Positions 8,178-16,676 of a stretch of DNA of 56,158 nucleotides are shown piece after piece (the stretch's first letter is position 1; every line of letters begins with the position of its first letter). The DNA comes from Bacteroidota bacterium (lineage in GTDB: Bacteria > Bacteroidota > Bacteroidia > JABDFU01), in NCBI GenBank assembly GCA_016183775.1, contig JACPDY010000149.1, forward strand, positions 1 through 56,158. Direction: 5' to 3'. Under the pieces are notes generated by a model, which was not told the DNA's origin, made no database searches, and saw only the letters and a program-made list of their open reading frames with translations. The translations under genes were made by a program, and so were the position numbers.

Positions 8178-9002
8178 ATGAGAAGTCTAAAACCAATAAT
8201 ACTTTTATTATTTAGCACAATTTTTTCAGTGGAAACTTTCGCCTGTTCTATTTTTTACTATATAGACAATAAAACAGGTAATGTTTATTTCGTAAACAAT
8301 GAAGACTATTGGTATGACGTAAAACCTTATATTCAAATAAACCCGGGCACAAAAAATAAATTTGGAAGGATTTGGTACGGCTGGAATAATTTTGGTCAGG
8401 GCGGTGTCAACGATAAAGGATTAGTTTTAGACGGAGCAGTAACACCTGAACAGAAAATACCGGAAGGGTATGCGGGCCCTCAAAAAAGTAATATAACGGA
8501 CGAAATCTTATCTGAATGTGAAACAGTACAGCAAGCAATTGATTTCCTGGAATGTAGAAAAATAGCCTTAAAAAATGCACATATTTTCTTTGGAGATAGA
8601 AACGGAAGAGCTGTACTTATTGAATGGATAAACGGATTCAAAAAAGTAATTGAAATAAAAAACAACAAACTTGTGGCAACAAATTTTAATCTTTCTGACA
8701 CAAGCCAAAATGAAATGACTTGTTGGAGATACCCTATTATTCAAAAAGGTTTAGCCGATTTAGATGCAAGGGATATTAAGGATACCATTGACTTAAAAGC
8801 CGTTGGTAATGTAATAGGACAGGTTGTTCAGTTGCCACAAACAGATTCAACAGGCAAAGTTGGTGGTACTCTGTATTCTACATTTATTAACTTGACAGAA
8901 ATGAAGCTCATTTTAGTTTACAAACTCGACAATTCAAAAATTCATAAATTGGACATACTAAAAGAATTACAAACAGGAAAAAAAAGAAAAATTAAACTAT
9001 AA
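8178..9002 (+). CDS. Secreted Ntn-hydrolase, linear amide C-N hydrolase / penicillin V acylase-like
   Basis: A 274-residue protein. A signal peptide (MRSLKPIILLLFSTIFSVETFA) is followed directly by C23, the expected N-terminal nucleophile of the choloylglycine hydrolase / penicillin acylase superfamily. Downstream NVYFVNNEDYW matches the substrate-site region after the nucleophile, and QGGVNDKGLVLDG and NAHIFFGDRNGRAVLIEW are the conserved strands. By family it cleaves an amide bond of an N-acyl or bile-salt-like substrate outside the cytoplasm; the natural substrate is unknown. It sits alone in a cassette, 41 bases after a GTTATGC box, and a single GTTATGC box follows at 9014. A role in degrading signals or antibiotics is possible but is speculation. 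Confidence 0.75.
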   Translation: MRSLKPIILLLFSTIFSVETFACSIFYYIDNKTGNVYFVNNEDYWYDVKPYIQINPGTKNKFGRIWYGWNNFGQGGVNDKGLVLDGAVTPEQKIPEGYAGPQKSNITDEILSECETVQQAIDFLECRKIALKNAHIFFGDRNGRAVLIEWINGFKKVIEIKNNKLVATNFNLSDTSQNEMTCWRYPIIQKGLADLDARDIKDTIDLKAVGNVIGQVVQLPQTDSTGKVGGTLYSTFINLTEMKLILVYKLDNSKIHKLDILKELQTGKKRKIKL

Positions 9003-9013
9003 TAAAAACGACC

Positions 9014-9020
9014 GTTATGC
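9014..9020 (+). repeat. Solitary right box of an eroded attC-like site
   Basis: ACC-GTTATGC-CCATGC lies 12 bases after the preceding stop codon. No CATAACAG partner or paired arm lies between the stop and this box, so the left part of the site is missing, probably by deletion. Confidence 0.45.
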
Positions 9021-9210
9021 CCATGCTGAAAAACGACAACGACAAGCGGACACAAACGAATAAATTTTAACTTTGATAGTTCCTGAACAACCACTCACGC
9101 CTGATAAGAAAAAATATAAAAGTGGAGACCAGCGACCACTTTAAAAACGGGGCGTCACCGAAAAGCCTGACGAGTAGGGAAATAGAATTTCATGTTAAAC
9201 TCTTAACACA

Positions 9211-10206
9211 ATGAAAAAAACAATACTCTCAATTATTTGTGCTTTTGCATTTTCGACAATCTATGCGCAACCAAATTTTACAAGTTCTGATATGCCAAAT
9301 ATTGGAGACCGAGACACCCTTATGTACCTTAGTTACCATGCTGTCACAAATAATCTTGATACGGAAACAGGCAATGGTTACAATTGGAATTTTTCTTCTT
9401 TACCCTTTAATGTTCAAAAACTAATAGATGTTGATTCGTTTCGAATAAAGACGCACGCAGTTAGCTCCCCTTTTACCAAGGCCACAATTGAAGAATACAG
9501 CACCGGTACAACTGGACAAAAAGTAAATCTGTATAGCTATAGTAATGATACATTATATACTCATAGATTAGGAGATATCTCGGCTGGCACTAATTATGTG
9601 CCTCCAATAGGAACAGTTGTTTTTCCAATTCTATTTAACAATACATCTACAATAAACGCATTCGTTTATTCGTCCTCTGTGCTTGTTGGAGAAAGAAAAA
9701 CAACAACTTTGTATGATGGCTTTGGCACTTTAAATATGCCTAATGGAAAATCGTATTCCAATGTTTTTAGAGTTAAGAAAATTGAAAGAGATACAGCTTA
9801 TAGTTCACACGCTGTAAATACTTATACTAGCTACATTTGGTATAAACAAGGCGGACAAGTCCCTTTGTTGCGTTTGACCTATGCCGGAGTTTCAAATCTG
9901 TATTTTGTTTTTGGCAGCAAATCCAATAATACATCGACAGGCATAAAGGAAATAAATGAGCTGACTGCCTTTCTCGTTTATCCTAATCCCTTTTCTTCAC
10001 AAACAACGTTGCACACAGACAATACATTAAAAAACGCAATCCTGGCAGTTTATAATTCATTGGGAGAGCAAGTGAAACAAATAAATAATATTTCGGGACA
10101 GACAATTACTTTGTCACGTGACAATTTACCAGGCGGACTTTATTTTATTCAGCTAATGCAAGCCAATAAAACGATCATAACAGACAAACTAATAATCACC
10201 GACTGA
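9211..10206 (+). CDS. Secreted protein with T9SS sorting domain
   Basis: A 331-residue protein with a clear signal peptide (MKKTILSIICAFAFSTIYAQ) and, at the end, a type A T9SS sorting domain (FLVYPNPFSSQTTL, AVYNSLGEQVKQI, LPGGLYFIQL, ending KLIITD). The central 220 residues are beta-rich, of the kind seen in many Bacteroidota surface proteins of unknown role (repeating Thr/Tyr/Asn, no Cys pairs). No enzyme motif was recognised. The sorting domain is clearly related to that of the gene at 3610-5481, and the similarity continues past the stop (both have ACCGACTRACAACAGCAC). An unassigned leader of about 190 bases precedes the gene. Confidence 0.8.
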   Translation: MKKTILSIICAFAFSTIYAQPNFTSSDMPNIGDRDTLMYLSYHAVTNNLDTETGNGYNWNFSSLPFNVQKLIDVDSFRIKTHAVSSPFTKATIEEYSTGTTGQKVNLYSYSNDTLYTHRLGDISAGTNYVPPIGTVVFPILFNNTSTINAFVYSSSVLVGERKTTTLYDGFGTLNMPNGKSYSNVFRVKKIERDTAYSSHAVNTYTSYIWYKQGGQVPLLRLTYAGVSNLYFVFGSKSNNTSTGIKEINELTAFLVYPNPFSSQTTLHTDNTLKNAILAVYNSLGEQVKQINNISGQTITLSRDNLPGGLYFIQLMQANKTIITDKLIITD

Positions 10207-10292
10207 CAACAGCACCTTGCCAAAAGCGGCGGTGACGTGCTTCGTAGGACAGTTTTGCGGGTATATAAACTTAAAAATACTGACCGACAAAT

Positions 10293-11315
10293 ATGAACGC
10301 ACTTTTATTCGTAAGCATACTGACTCTGTTAACTTCCTGTAGCGGACAAAACACTTTCCATTCTGCTGACAAAACTCCCTCATTGACCGTTGGCGACACT
10401 GTGAGAGAGCTTGGAAATAATATAATGCTCGTTTATCAGGACAAGAAAAATAATTATTGGTTTGGAAGTTGGCAAGACGGTCTATATAAGTATGACGGAA
10501 AAACAATCCTTCATTTTACAACCAAGAGCGGACTGCCTGCCAACAGAATTGAAGAGCTTAAAGAAGACAATTCAGGCAACATCTACATCAATACCAGTAA
10601 AGGAATCAGCAAATTTGACGGACAACGTTTCACCACATTAAGCATTGTCAATTCCGGCAAGGAATGGAAGTTAGAACCAAACGATTTGTGGTTCAGACAA
10701 GGCTGGGATTCAGGATTTGTTTATCGGTATGATAGTGTTCTTTACAAGTTGCAAGTTCCGAGACATCCCAACCATGTCAATCCGTATGCTGTTTACAGTA
10801 TTTACAAAGACACCAAAGGAAATGTTTGGTTTGGCACTAACCCCTTAGATGTTTTTCGTTATAATGGAAAAACATTTGATTGGATTTCTGAACCAGATGT
10901 TACAGAACTTCACAATGGACCTGCCAATGGGGTTCGCTCCATTATTGAAGACAAAGACGGATATTTTTGGTTCAATACAATGTATCGCTACAATATCTAT
11001 GGTAACAAAACGGACAAACAATCATTTTACAGCAGAGAAAAAAGCATAGGCAGTTTAGACGGAAAGAACAATGGTAGTCTGAATGAATATTTATCCATTG
11101 CCAAAGACAACAATAACGAGCTTTGGATTGCTACTTACCACGATGGAATATGGCGCTATGGACCGAACATCGTCCATTATCCTGTTAAGGATGGGGCAAA
11201 AGACATTACTGTTTTTTCCATTTATAAAGATAACAATGGCGACCTATGGCTTGCCACTCACGAGACAGGGGTATATAAATTCAACGGACAAACATTTGAA
11301 AGATTTAAACCTTGA
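10293..11315 (+). CDS. Beta-propeller lipoprotein with two-component-regulator propeller repeats
   Basis: A 340-residue protein. The lipoprotein signal MNALLFVSILTLLTSCSG has a lipobox (LTSC, C16). The rest is made of repeats of the Reg_prop type, for example YQDKKNNYWFGSWQDGLYKYDG, IYKDTKGNVWFGTNPLDVFRYNG, EDKDGYFWFNTMYRYN, AKDNNNELWIATYHDGIWRYG and IYKDNNGDLWLATHETGVYKFNG. These form the ligand-binding propeller of hybrid two-component sensors in this phylum, but here the histidine kinase part is absent, so this is a free-standing, membrane-anchored propeller. It probably binds a ligand or partner. It is the last gene of the accessory block before the metal-efflux operon. Confidence 0.8.
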   Translation: MNALLFVSILTLLTSCSGQNTFHSADKTPSLTVGDTVRELGNNIMLVYQDKKNNYWFGSWQDGLYKYDGKTILHFTTKSGLPANRIEELKEDNSGNIYINTSKGISKFDGQRFTTLSIVNSGKEWKLEPNDLWFRQGWDSGFVYRYDSVLYKLQVPRHPNHVNPYAVYSIYKDTKGNVWFGTNPLDVFRYNGKTFDWISEPDVTELHNGPANGVRSIIEDKDGYFWFNTMYRYNIYGNKTDKQSFYSREKSIGSLDGKNNGSLNEYLSIAKDNNNELWIATYHDGIWRYGPNIVHYPVKDGAKDITVFSIYKDNNGDLWLATHETGVYKFNGQTFERFKP

Positions 11316-11744
11316 CAAAAAAAGAGCAGCAACTAATTGAGCAGGTGCCTCCGCCAGCAGAATCTGACCGAGTGTACCTCTCACACTACAGTACCCTTCA
11401 GCTTCGTTCAGGATAAACCAAGCGGGTCGCGTATGCAGTGGTTTATTAAGTTGTGGAGCTACTTTCAGGTAATGTTCGAGCATTGATTCGTAACCATGCT
11501 TTGTTAATCGTTCCAACGTAATTGTTGTTACCAAAATAGAGCTATTGCCCTACCTTCCTTCCCGTTCGGCAGATTGTAATAAAAACTGATGAAAATCATG
11601 TCTTTGCTTGGTTAAAATCAGCAATTGTAAATGCAGGTATGTAGATATTTATTCAAGTAAACCCTGTTTTTCAATGGATGATCTTAATCGTTTTTTATTC
11701 CATTCTTACAAGACACCGTCAATTTTACAACTATTTGGTAAATA
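11316..11744. other. 429-base spacer between the cassette region and the ATPase operon
   Basis: No convincing gene is seen. The minus-strand frame at 11244-11534 (96 codons) overlaps the end of the propeller gene. Its central part includes a palindromic CTTCAGCTTCGTTCAGG unit of the sort scattered between Bacteroidota genes, so I do not call it coding. The right half is AT-rich and carries the FNR-like dyad, and it is probably the promoter region of the downstream operon. A decayed mobile element is possible on the left side but cannot be identified. Confidence 0.4.
11587..11598. promoter_or_regulatory. FNR/CRP-like dyad upstream of the ATPase-efflux operon
   Basis: TGAT-GAAA-ATCA is a half-site pair with 4-base spacing, close to the FNR box TTGAT-N4-ATCAA. 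It ends 146 bases before the GTG at 11745. No clear TAnnTTTG box lies at the distance expected for activation, so function is unproven. Confidence 0.35.
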
Positions 11745-14369
11745 GTGGCAAGCATTAAACTAAATATTACACCCTATTCTTCCGAAGCAAAAGGAGTTAT
11801 TTCTGCTTTGCAGTCTGATGCTGCAATAGGTTTGTCTCAATCAGAAGTATCTATGCGCCTCAAAAAATACGGTGCAAATAAAATACTGGAGAAAAAAAAC
11901 AAGAGCTTATGGCTAATTTTCTTTAGTCAATTTAAAAGCCCGATTATCGGGCTTCTTTTAATCGCGGCCGGACTATCTTTTTATTTTGGTGAATGGCTGG
12001 ATGGAATTGCTATTCTTGCCGTGATACTGATTAATGCGATGATCGGCTTTTATATGGAACACCAGGCAGAACGTTCGATGAATGAGCTGAAAAAATTATC
12101 TGCTGTCCCTGCCAAAGCTCTCCGGGATAAAAAATTAGAAGAAATAAATGCCGAAGATATTGTTCCGGGAGATGTGATTTATATTGAAGCAGGTGACCTG
12201 ATTCCGTCAGATGGACGAATTTTTAAGACTTCACAATTGCAGATTGATGAATCAGCGCTCACAGGCGAATCCCTGCCTGTAGAAAAACAGGCCGGAAAAT
12301 TAACCGGTGAAATCATCCTTGCAGAACGAACAAACATGCTGTACAAAGGAACCTATTCCACAAAAGGAAATGGTTTTATGGTTACTACAGATACAGGCAT
12401 GGATACAGAGCTTGGAAAGATCGCACATTTGGTGCATTCAGCAGAACAAGCCGCTACACCTTTAGAAAAAAAACTCAGACAGTTCAGCAAAAAACTTATT
12501 TGGGTCACACTCGCATTGGTAGTACTGATTTTTATTGCCGGCCTCGTGAACGGACGGGAATTACTTGAAATGCTTAAAACTTCCATTGCATTAGCTGTTG
12601 CTGCCATACCGGAAGGTTTGCCCATTGTTGCGACGATGGCATTGGCACACGGGATGATAAAGATGGCAAAATACAATGTGATCGTAAAAAAGCTTTCATC
12701 AGTAGAAACGCTCGGTGGAACTAACGTAATATGTACGGACAAAACGGGTACGCTTACGCAAAATAAAATAGAAGTAAATAAAATAGTTACTTCTGCCGAA
12801 ACCGCTGAAGTTTTGGAAGTCATTAACAGAATAGCCGTTTTATGCAATACTGCCGAATTACAAAATAACAATGGCACCATTAGAGAAATTGGAGATCCTC
12901 TTGAAACCGGATTGCTGAAATTTGCTTTAAAAAATGCCGTTAATGTCCAGAATTACCGTAGTAAATTTCCTAAAATAAAGGAAGAGCCCTTTTCTTCAGA
13001 AACTAAAATAATGGTTACACTCCATCAAACCGAAAATGATCTTACCGTTTATGCCAAAGGAGCATCGGAGGAATTACTCCATCATTGTGATCGTATTATA
13101 GAAAAGGAAGGTATTACAAAACTAAATGCTGAAAAAAGAAAATATTGGGCGCAAAAAGCGGAAGAACTTGCCAATTCAGGATTAAGAGTTATTGCGGGAG
13201 CATTCAAGCCTGAGGCATCCTCTGATAAAAACATGTCTGCTGAACTTGTATTTGTTGGCTTATTTGGAATGATCGACCCACCAAGGGAAGAAGTATTTCG
13301 TGCAATCGAAGAATGTAAAACGGCAGGCATTAATATAATAATGTTAACCGGAGATCACCCGGCCACAGCCAAAAATATCGCCTTGAAATTAGGAATTGCT
13401 GATAATAATAATTGCAAAGCAATGGTCGGAAAGGAAATGAAAGATTACGAATATCTGACCGAACAGGAGAAATCAAATTGGCTTGATACAAAAATATTTG
13501 CACGGGTAAGTCCCAAACAAAAACTTGATCTCGTGTCGGTTTTACAGGAAAGGAAAAACATTGTCGGGATGACAGGAGATGGAGTAAATGACGCTCCTGC
13601 ACTGAAAAAAGCAGATATAGGTATTGCAATGGGATTGAGAGGTACACAGGTATCACAGGAAGTGGCTGACATGGTATTAAAAGATGATTCTTTTTCATCG
13701 ATTGTTGTGGCTATTAAACATGGGCGCATCATTTTTGAAAACATAAGGAAGTTTGTCATTTTTTTACTTTCCTGTAACCTAAGTGAGTTAATGGTGATTG
13801 CTACTGCCGCTATATTCAACTTCCATTTTCAGTTGTTCCCGCTTCAGATTCTTTTCATCAACCTCATCACGGATGCGCTTCCGGCACTTGCATTGGGAGT
13901 GACGGAAGGAAGCAAAGAGACAATGAAAAAGCCACCAAGAAATATGAATGAGCCAATAATTGACAGAAAAAGATGGATAGATGTTTTCTTTTACTCAATT
14001 ATTATTGCTGCAGTCAGTCTGGGAGCAGTATTTTTTAGTCATTTAACGGTTCATAAGATAGAAATATGGAACGCTGAATTATGTAATAATATATTATTCT
14101 TTACCCTGATCTTTTCACAGCTTCTGCATGTGTTAAATATGGGAAGCGGTCCCTCCTTTTTCAAATCAGAAGTATTTAGGAATATATATATATGGGGAGC
14201 AATAGCTTTTTCCGTGGCTATTTTAATTGGTATATATGTTTTTGAACCTGTCAGGAAAGTATTGTCGCTTTATGAAATGTCTGCAAGTGATTGGTTTATT
14301 TCAATAGCGGCAGGTGTTATTTCGCTTATAATTATTCAGATTGCAAAAAAAATAAAAATCGTACAATGA
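11745..14369 (+). CDS. P2-type cation-transporting ATPase (Ca2+/Mn2+-pump-like)
   Basis: An 874-residue P-type ATPase of normal length. Visible motifs are TGES (E175) in the actuator domain, AIPEGLP in the fourth membrane segment, CTDKTGTLT with the phosphorylated Asp D332, TGDHPATAKNIA, and TGDGVNDAPAL (611-616 GDGVND). Ca2+-site residues of P2A pumps are kept: Glu in PEGLP, Asn/Glu in SCNLSELMV and Asn/Thr/Asp in NLITDALPALALG. It should therefore move Ca2+ or Mn2+ out of the cytoplasm rather than Cu+ or Zn2+, since the CPC motif and N-terminal metal-binding domains of P1B pumps are absent. The start is a GTG with no clear ribosome-binding site, and a later start is possible. Its stop overlaps the next start by 4 bases. 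It is the first gene of the nine-gene unit. Confidence 0.92.
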   Translation: MASIKLNITPYSSEAKGVISALQSDAAIGLSQSEVSMRLKKYGANKILEKKNKSLWLIFFSQFKSPIIGLLLIAAGLSFYFGEWLDGIAILAVILINAMIGFYMEHQAERSMNELKKLSAVPAKALRDKKLEEINAEDIVPGDVIYIEAGDLIPSDGRIFKTSQLQIDESALTGESLPVEKQAGKLTGEIILAERTNMLYKGTYSTKGNGFMVTTDTGMDTELGKIAHLVHSAEQAATPLEKKLRQFSKKLIWVTLALVVLIFIAGLVNGRELLEMLKTSIALAVAAIPEGLPIVATMALAHGMIKMAKYNVIVKKLSSVETLGGTNVICTDKTGTLTQNKIEVNKIVTSAETAEVLEVINRIAVLCNTAELQNNNGTIREIGDPLETGLLKFALKNAVNVQNYRSKFPKIKEEPFSSETKIMVTLHQTENDLTVYAKGASEELLHHCDRIIEKEGITKLNAEKRKYWAQKAEELANSGLRVIAGAFKPEASSDKNMSAELVFVGLFGMIDPPREEVFRAIEECKTAGINIIMLTGDHPATAKNIALKLGIADNNNCKAMVGKEMKDYEYLTEQEKSNWLDTKIFARVSPKQKLDLVSVLQERKNIVGMTGDGVNDAPALKKADIGIAMGLRGTQVSQEVADMVLKDDSFSSIVVAIKHGRIIFENIRKFVIFLLSCNLSELMVIATAAIFNFHFQLFPLQILFINLITDALPALALGVTEGSKETMKKPPRNMNEPIIDRKRWIDVFFYSIIIAAVSLGAVFFSHLTVHKIEIWNAELCNNILFFTLIFSQLLHVLNMGSGPSFFKSEVFRNIYIWGAIAFSVAILIGIYVFEPVRKVLSLYEMSASDWFISIAAGVISLIIIQIAKKIKIVQ

Positions 14370-14956
14370 GTACCACATTTTTTGTAAAAAACATTTTTCT
14401 TGTTGTTTTATTTTGTGCAGGATTTAATTCTGCATTTTCTCAGGAAATTTCGCAAGTCGATTCTTTAAATCCACCTCCCGGGAAAGTAAGAAAAACAGAA
14501 AAAACAGTTATCGTGAATGCAAAGCCGGAAGAGGTATTCGCTTTTATGGATGATATCAGCAATACAGGTATGCACATGACAAAAAATAGCGTACAAATGG
14601 CAGGAAGCAAACTAAGGTTGGAATGGCTTACAGAACATAAAACCGGTTTAAATACTAAGTACAGATGGACCGGAAAAGCAATGGGAATGAAAGTGAAATT
14701 TACGGTTATTGTTACCCAATGGGATGAAGGGAAGTCGAAAACCTGGGAAACCATTGGTGATGCAAAAATGATCGTAATTTCGTGGTTCAAAATGTATTTG
14801 GAACTAAAACGAAATAACGATGGAACCACAACTGCCAGACTTGGTATTTTATATACTAAATCAAAAAATATTCCGGGCTTTTTATTAGGAAAAAGGTATT
14901 CTATTTGGTGCGTGAAAAGTATGCTAAAAGACACTAAAAAACACTTTAATAAATAG
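14366..14956 (+). CDS. Exported SRPBCC (START/polyketide cyclase-like) protein
   Basis: A 196-residue protein. I use the ATG at 14366, which overlaps the ATPase stop (ATGA) and gives a proper signal peptide (MSTTFFVKNIFLVVLFCAGFNSAFSQ); an earlier in-frame start at 14291 would lack one. The body reads like an SRPBCC ligand-binding fold: VIVNAKPEEVFAFMDDISN at its start, then alternating beta strands, RWTGKAMGMKVKFTV, and a C-terminal helix (SIWCVKSMLKDTKKHF). Such folds bind hydrophobic ligands in a deep cavity; the ligand here is unknown. The tight coupling to a cation pump and a nucleoside phosphorylase suggests a shared stress regulon rather than a shared pathway. Confidence 0.7.
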   Translation: MSTTFFVKNIFLVVLFCAGFNSAFSQEISQVDSLNPPPGKVRKTEKTVIVNAKPEEVFAFMDDISNTGMHMTKNSVQMAGSKLRLEWLTEHKTGLNTKYRWTGKAMGMKVKFTVIVTQWDEGKSKTWETIGDAKMIVISWFKMYLELKRNNDGTTTARLGILYTKSKNIPGFLLGKRYSIWCVKSMLKDTKKHFNK

Positions 14957-14963
14957 AAGTAAA

Positions 14964-16472
14964 ATGAACAGTCAACATCTTCATAAATTAAGCGTAAAAG
15001 ACATTGGCATTGACACCTATCGTGAGAATACTATTTATATGCGTGCAGATTGTCATATATGTAAATCCGAAGGGTTTAAAGCCCTTACAAGAGTAGTTGT
15101 GAATTTTAATGGAAAAAGTATTATTGCCACAATTAATGTGGTTTATTCTGAAATAATTCATCACAATGAAGCCGGCCTCTCCAAAGAAGCAATGAAACGG
15201 TTGGAAGTAAAAGATAATGATGAAGTCATTATTACTCACCTTGATCACATTGAATCGTTGAGCAGGGTTCGTGCTAAAATTTACGGAAAAGAGTTAGATG
15301 AAAATTCTTTCCATGAAATTATTTCTGACATAGTAGCAGGCAGGTACTCCAATATTGAATTATCAGCTTTCGTTTCCTCCTGTGCAGATGACAATCTTTC
15401 CGTGAATGAAATAATATCACTTACAAAAGCCATGATTAATACCGGGGAGAAAATAAGCTGGAACAAAAGTATGGTGCTTGATAAACATTGCGTAGGCGGA
15501 CTTCCCGGAAACCGCACTACTCCTATTGTTGTCAGCATTGTTGCTGCAGCGGGTTTAATGATTCCCAAAACATCTTCTAAAGCAATTACTTCTCCTGCCG
15601 GAACCGCTGACGTTATGGATGCGATTACCCGTGTAGACTTAACAATTGAAGAAATGAGAAAAGTGGTGGAAAAAGAGAATGGATGTTTTGTTGGAGGCGG
15701 TTCTATGCAATTGAGTCCTGCTGACGATATTCTTATTTCAGTTGAAAGGGCGCTTGATATAGACAGCGAAGGGCAAATGATCGCATCCGTTCTTTCCAAG
15801 AAGATGGCCGCAGGATCTACGCATGTATTAATTGATATTCCGGTCGGGAAAACCGCAAAAGTTCGCTCCAATGAAGAAGCATTACATCTTCAATATTATT
15901 TTAAAGCTGTTGGAGAAGCAATTGGTTTAACTGTAAATGTTCTTATAACAGATGGAAGCCAGCCTGTTGGAAAAGGGATAGGCCCGGCACTGGAAGCAAT
16001 GGAAATCCTTTCCGTTCTAAGAAATGAAACAAGTTGTCCGAAAGATCTTAAAGAACGTTCACTCATACTTGCCGGAGAGTTATTGTCAATGTCAGGAAAG
16101 TTCGAACAGGGTAAAGAAAAGCAAATTGCAAAAGAAATTCTTGAAAGCGGAAGGGCGCTTGAGAAATTTCTATCGATCTGCAACACACAAGGTGGTTTTA
16201 CCGAGCCCCGGGCCGGACAATATCGTTTTGACGTACTTTCTGAAAAAAACGGAATTGTAACAGAAATTGACAACCGAAAACTGGCCCGTATTGCCAAACT
16301 TGCAGGGGCACCAAAATCGCCGGGTGCTGGAGTTCTATTTAACGCACCATTAGATATGAAGATTTCAAAAGGGGATTTTCTTTTTTCGATATATTCAGAT
16401 GCAAAAGGACAATTAGAATATGCAATAGAATATATGAATATAAACAACAATAACATAATAAACATTAGCTAA
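14964..16472 (+). CDS. Thymidine phosphorylase family protein (AMP phosphorylase-like)
   Basis: A 502-residue protein, longer than classical DeoA (about 440) and matching the archaeal-type AMP phosphorylase/thymidine phosphorylase group. An extra N-terminal domain (about 1-90, ending DNDEVIITHLDHIESL) precedes the catalytic part, which has DKHCVGGLPGNRTTPIVVSI (phosphate-binding region), SSKAITSPAGTADVMDAI, GGGSMQLSPADDILISVE and the C-terminal domain (GGFTEPRAGQYRF). The family splits nucleosides or NMPs with phosphate into base and ribose 1-phosphate or ribose 1,5-bisphosphate. Pairing with a PRPP synthetase two genes on fits a nucleotide-ribose salvage role, as in the archaeal pathway, but RuBisCO and R15P isomerase are not in the window. 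Substrate (AMP or thymidine) is not decidable here. Confidence 0.85.
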   Translation: MNSQHLHKLSVKDIGIDTYRENTIYMRADCHICKSEGFKALTRVVVNFNGKSIIATINVVYSEIIHHNEAGLSKEAMKRLEVKDNDEVIITHLDHIESLSRVRAKIYGKELDENSFHEIISDIVAGRYSNIELSAFVSSCADDNLSVNEIISLTKAMINTGEKISWNKSMVLDKHCVGGLPGNRTTPIVVSIVAAAGLMIPKTSSKAITSPAGTADVMDAITRVDLTIEEMRKVVEKENGCFVGGGSMQLSPADDILISVERALDIDSEGQMIASVLSKKMAAGSTHVLIDIPVGKTAKVRSNEEALHLQYYFKAVGEAIGLTVNVLITDGSQPVGKGIGPALEAMEILSVLRNETSCPKDLKERSLILAGELLSMSGKFEQGKEKQIAKEILESGRALEKFLSICNTQGGFTEPRAGQYRFDVLSEKNGIVTEIDNRKLARIAKLAGAPKSPGAGVLFNAPLDMKISKGDFLFSIYSDAKGQLEYAIEYMNINNNNIINIS

Positions 16473-16480
16473 AAAATAGT

Positions 16481-16654
16481 ATGAAAAAAGAAATTTCTAA
16501 ATTTTTTTGTGCTCCTATTACCTGGAAGGTAGTTTCTCATCTATCGTTAGGATTAAACGGTGTTTTACTCATAGCCCTTTGGTATTCAATTAATACTATC
16601 CGGATAATTATTCCTGCAATAATATCCTGTATATTGGGGTATTATGCATGGTAA
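16481..16654 (+). CDS. Small membrane protein, 57 residues
   Basis: A short open frame starting MKKEISKFFCAPITWK and ending GYYAW. It lies 8 bases after the phosphorylase stop, on the same strand, and its stop overlaps a possible upstream start of the next gene (ATGCATGGTAA). It has two hydrophobic stretches: VVSHLSLGLNGVLLIALWYS (about 17-36) and IIIPAIISCILGYYAW (about 42-57). Its place in a unit with almost no wasted space supports a real gene. I recognise no family and suggest no function beyond a membrane-embedded helper protein. Confidence 0.55.
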   Translation: MKKEISKFFCAPITWKVVSHLSLGLNGVLLIALWYSINTIRIIIPAIISCILGYYAW

Positions 16655-16676
16655 CAGTAAAATTAAACAAAGACCA

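Larger units (their letters stand above)
1463..9020 (+). mobile_element. Integron-like gene cassette array without integrase (CALIN-like), divergent core site
   Basis: Genes on one strand are each followed by an imperfect palindrome. The 3' boundary boxes are GTTATGT (1463), GTTATGC (3467), GTTATAG (7290), GTTATGC (8131) and GTTATGC (9014); the last four follow ACC, and three of those four follow AAACC. The 5' partner boxes are ACATAAC (3345), GCATAAC (5494) and CCATAAC (8017), each followed by AG. Box pairs can base-pair, with further paired arms between them, as in attC sites. Gaps from box to next start codon are short (15-47 bases) except for the second cassette. The usual integron core is GTTRRRY; here the fifth base is T, so this is either a divergent integron or another system of similar design. 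No tyrosine recombinase is in the window. Genes to about 11315 probably belong to the same accessory block, but their boundaries are eroded. Confidence 0.6.

Noticed and set aside
9194-9200. GTTAAAC, a canonical integron right box, before the gene at 9211
   Set aside because: It has no paired partner or hairpin nearby and does not share the AAACC prefix of the other boxes; chance in AT-rich DNA.
11244-11534. Minus-strand frame of 96 codons between the propeller gene and the ATPase operon
   Set aside because: It overlaps the propeller gene, contains a palindromic junk-like unit, and shows no recognisable domain. A group II intron tail was considered but the domain V hairpin could not be found.
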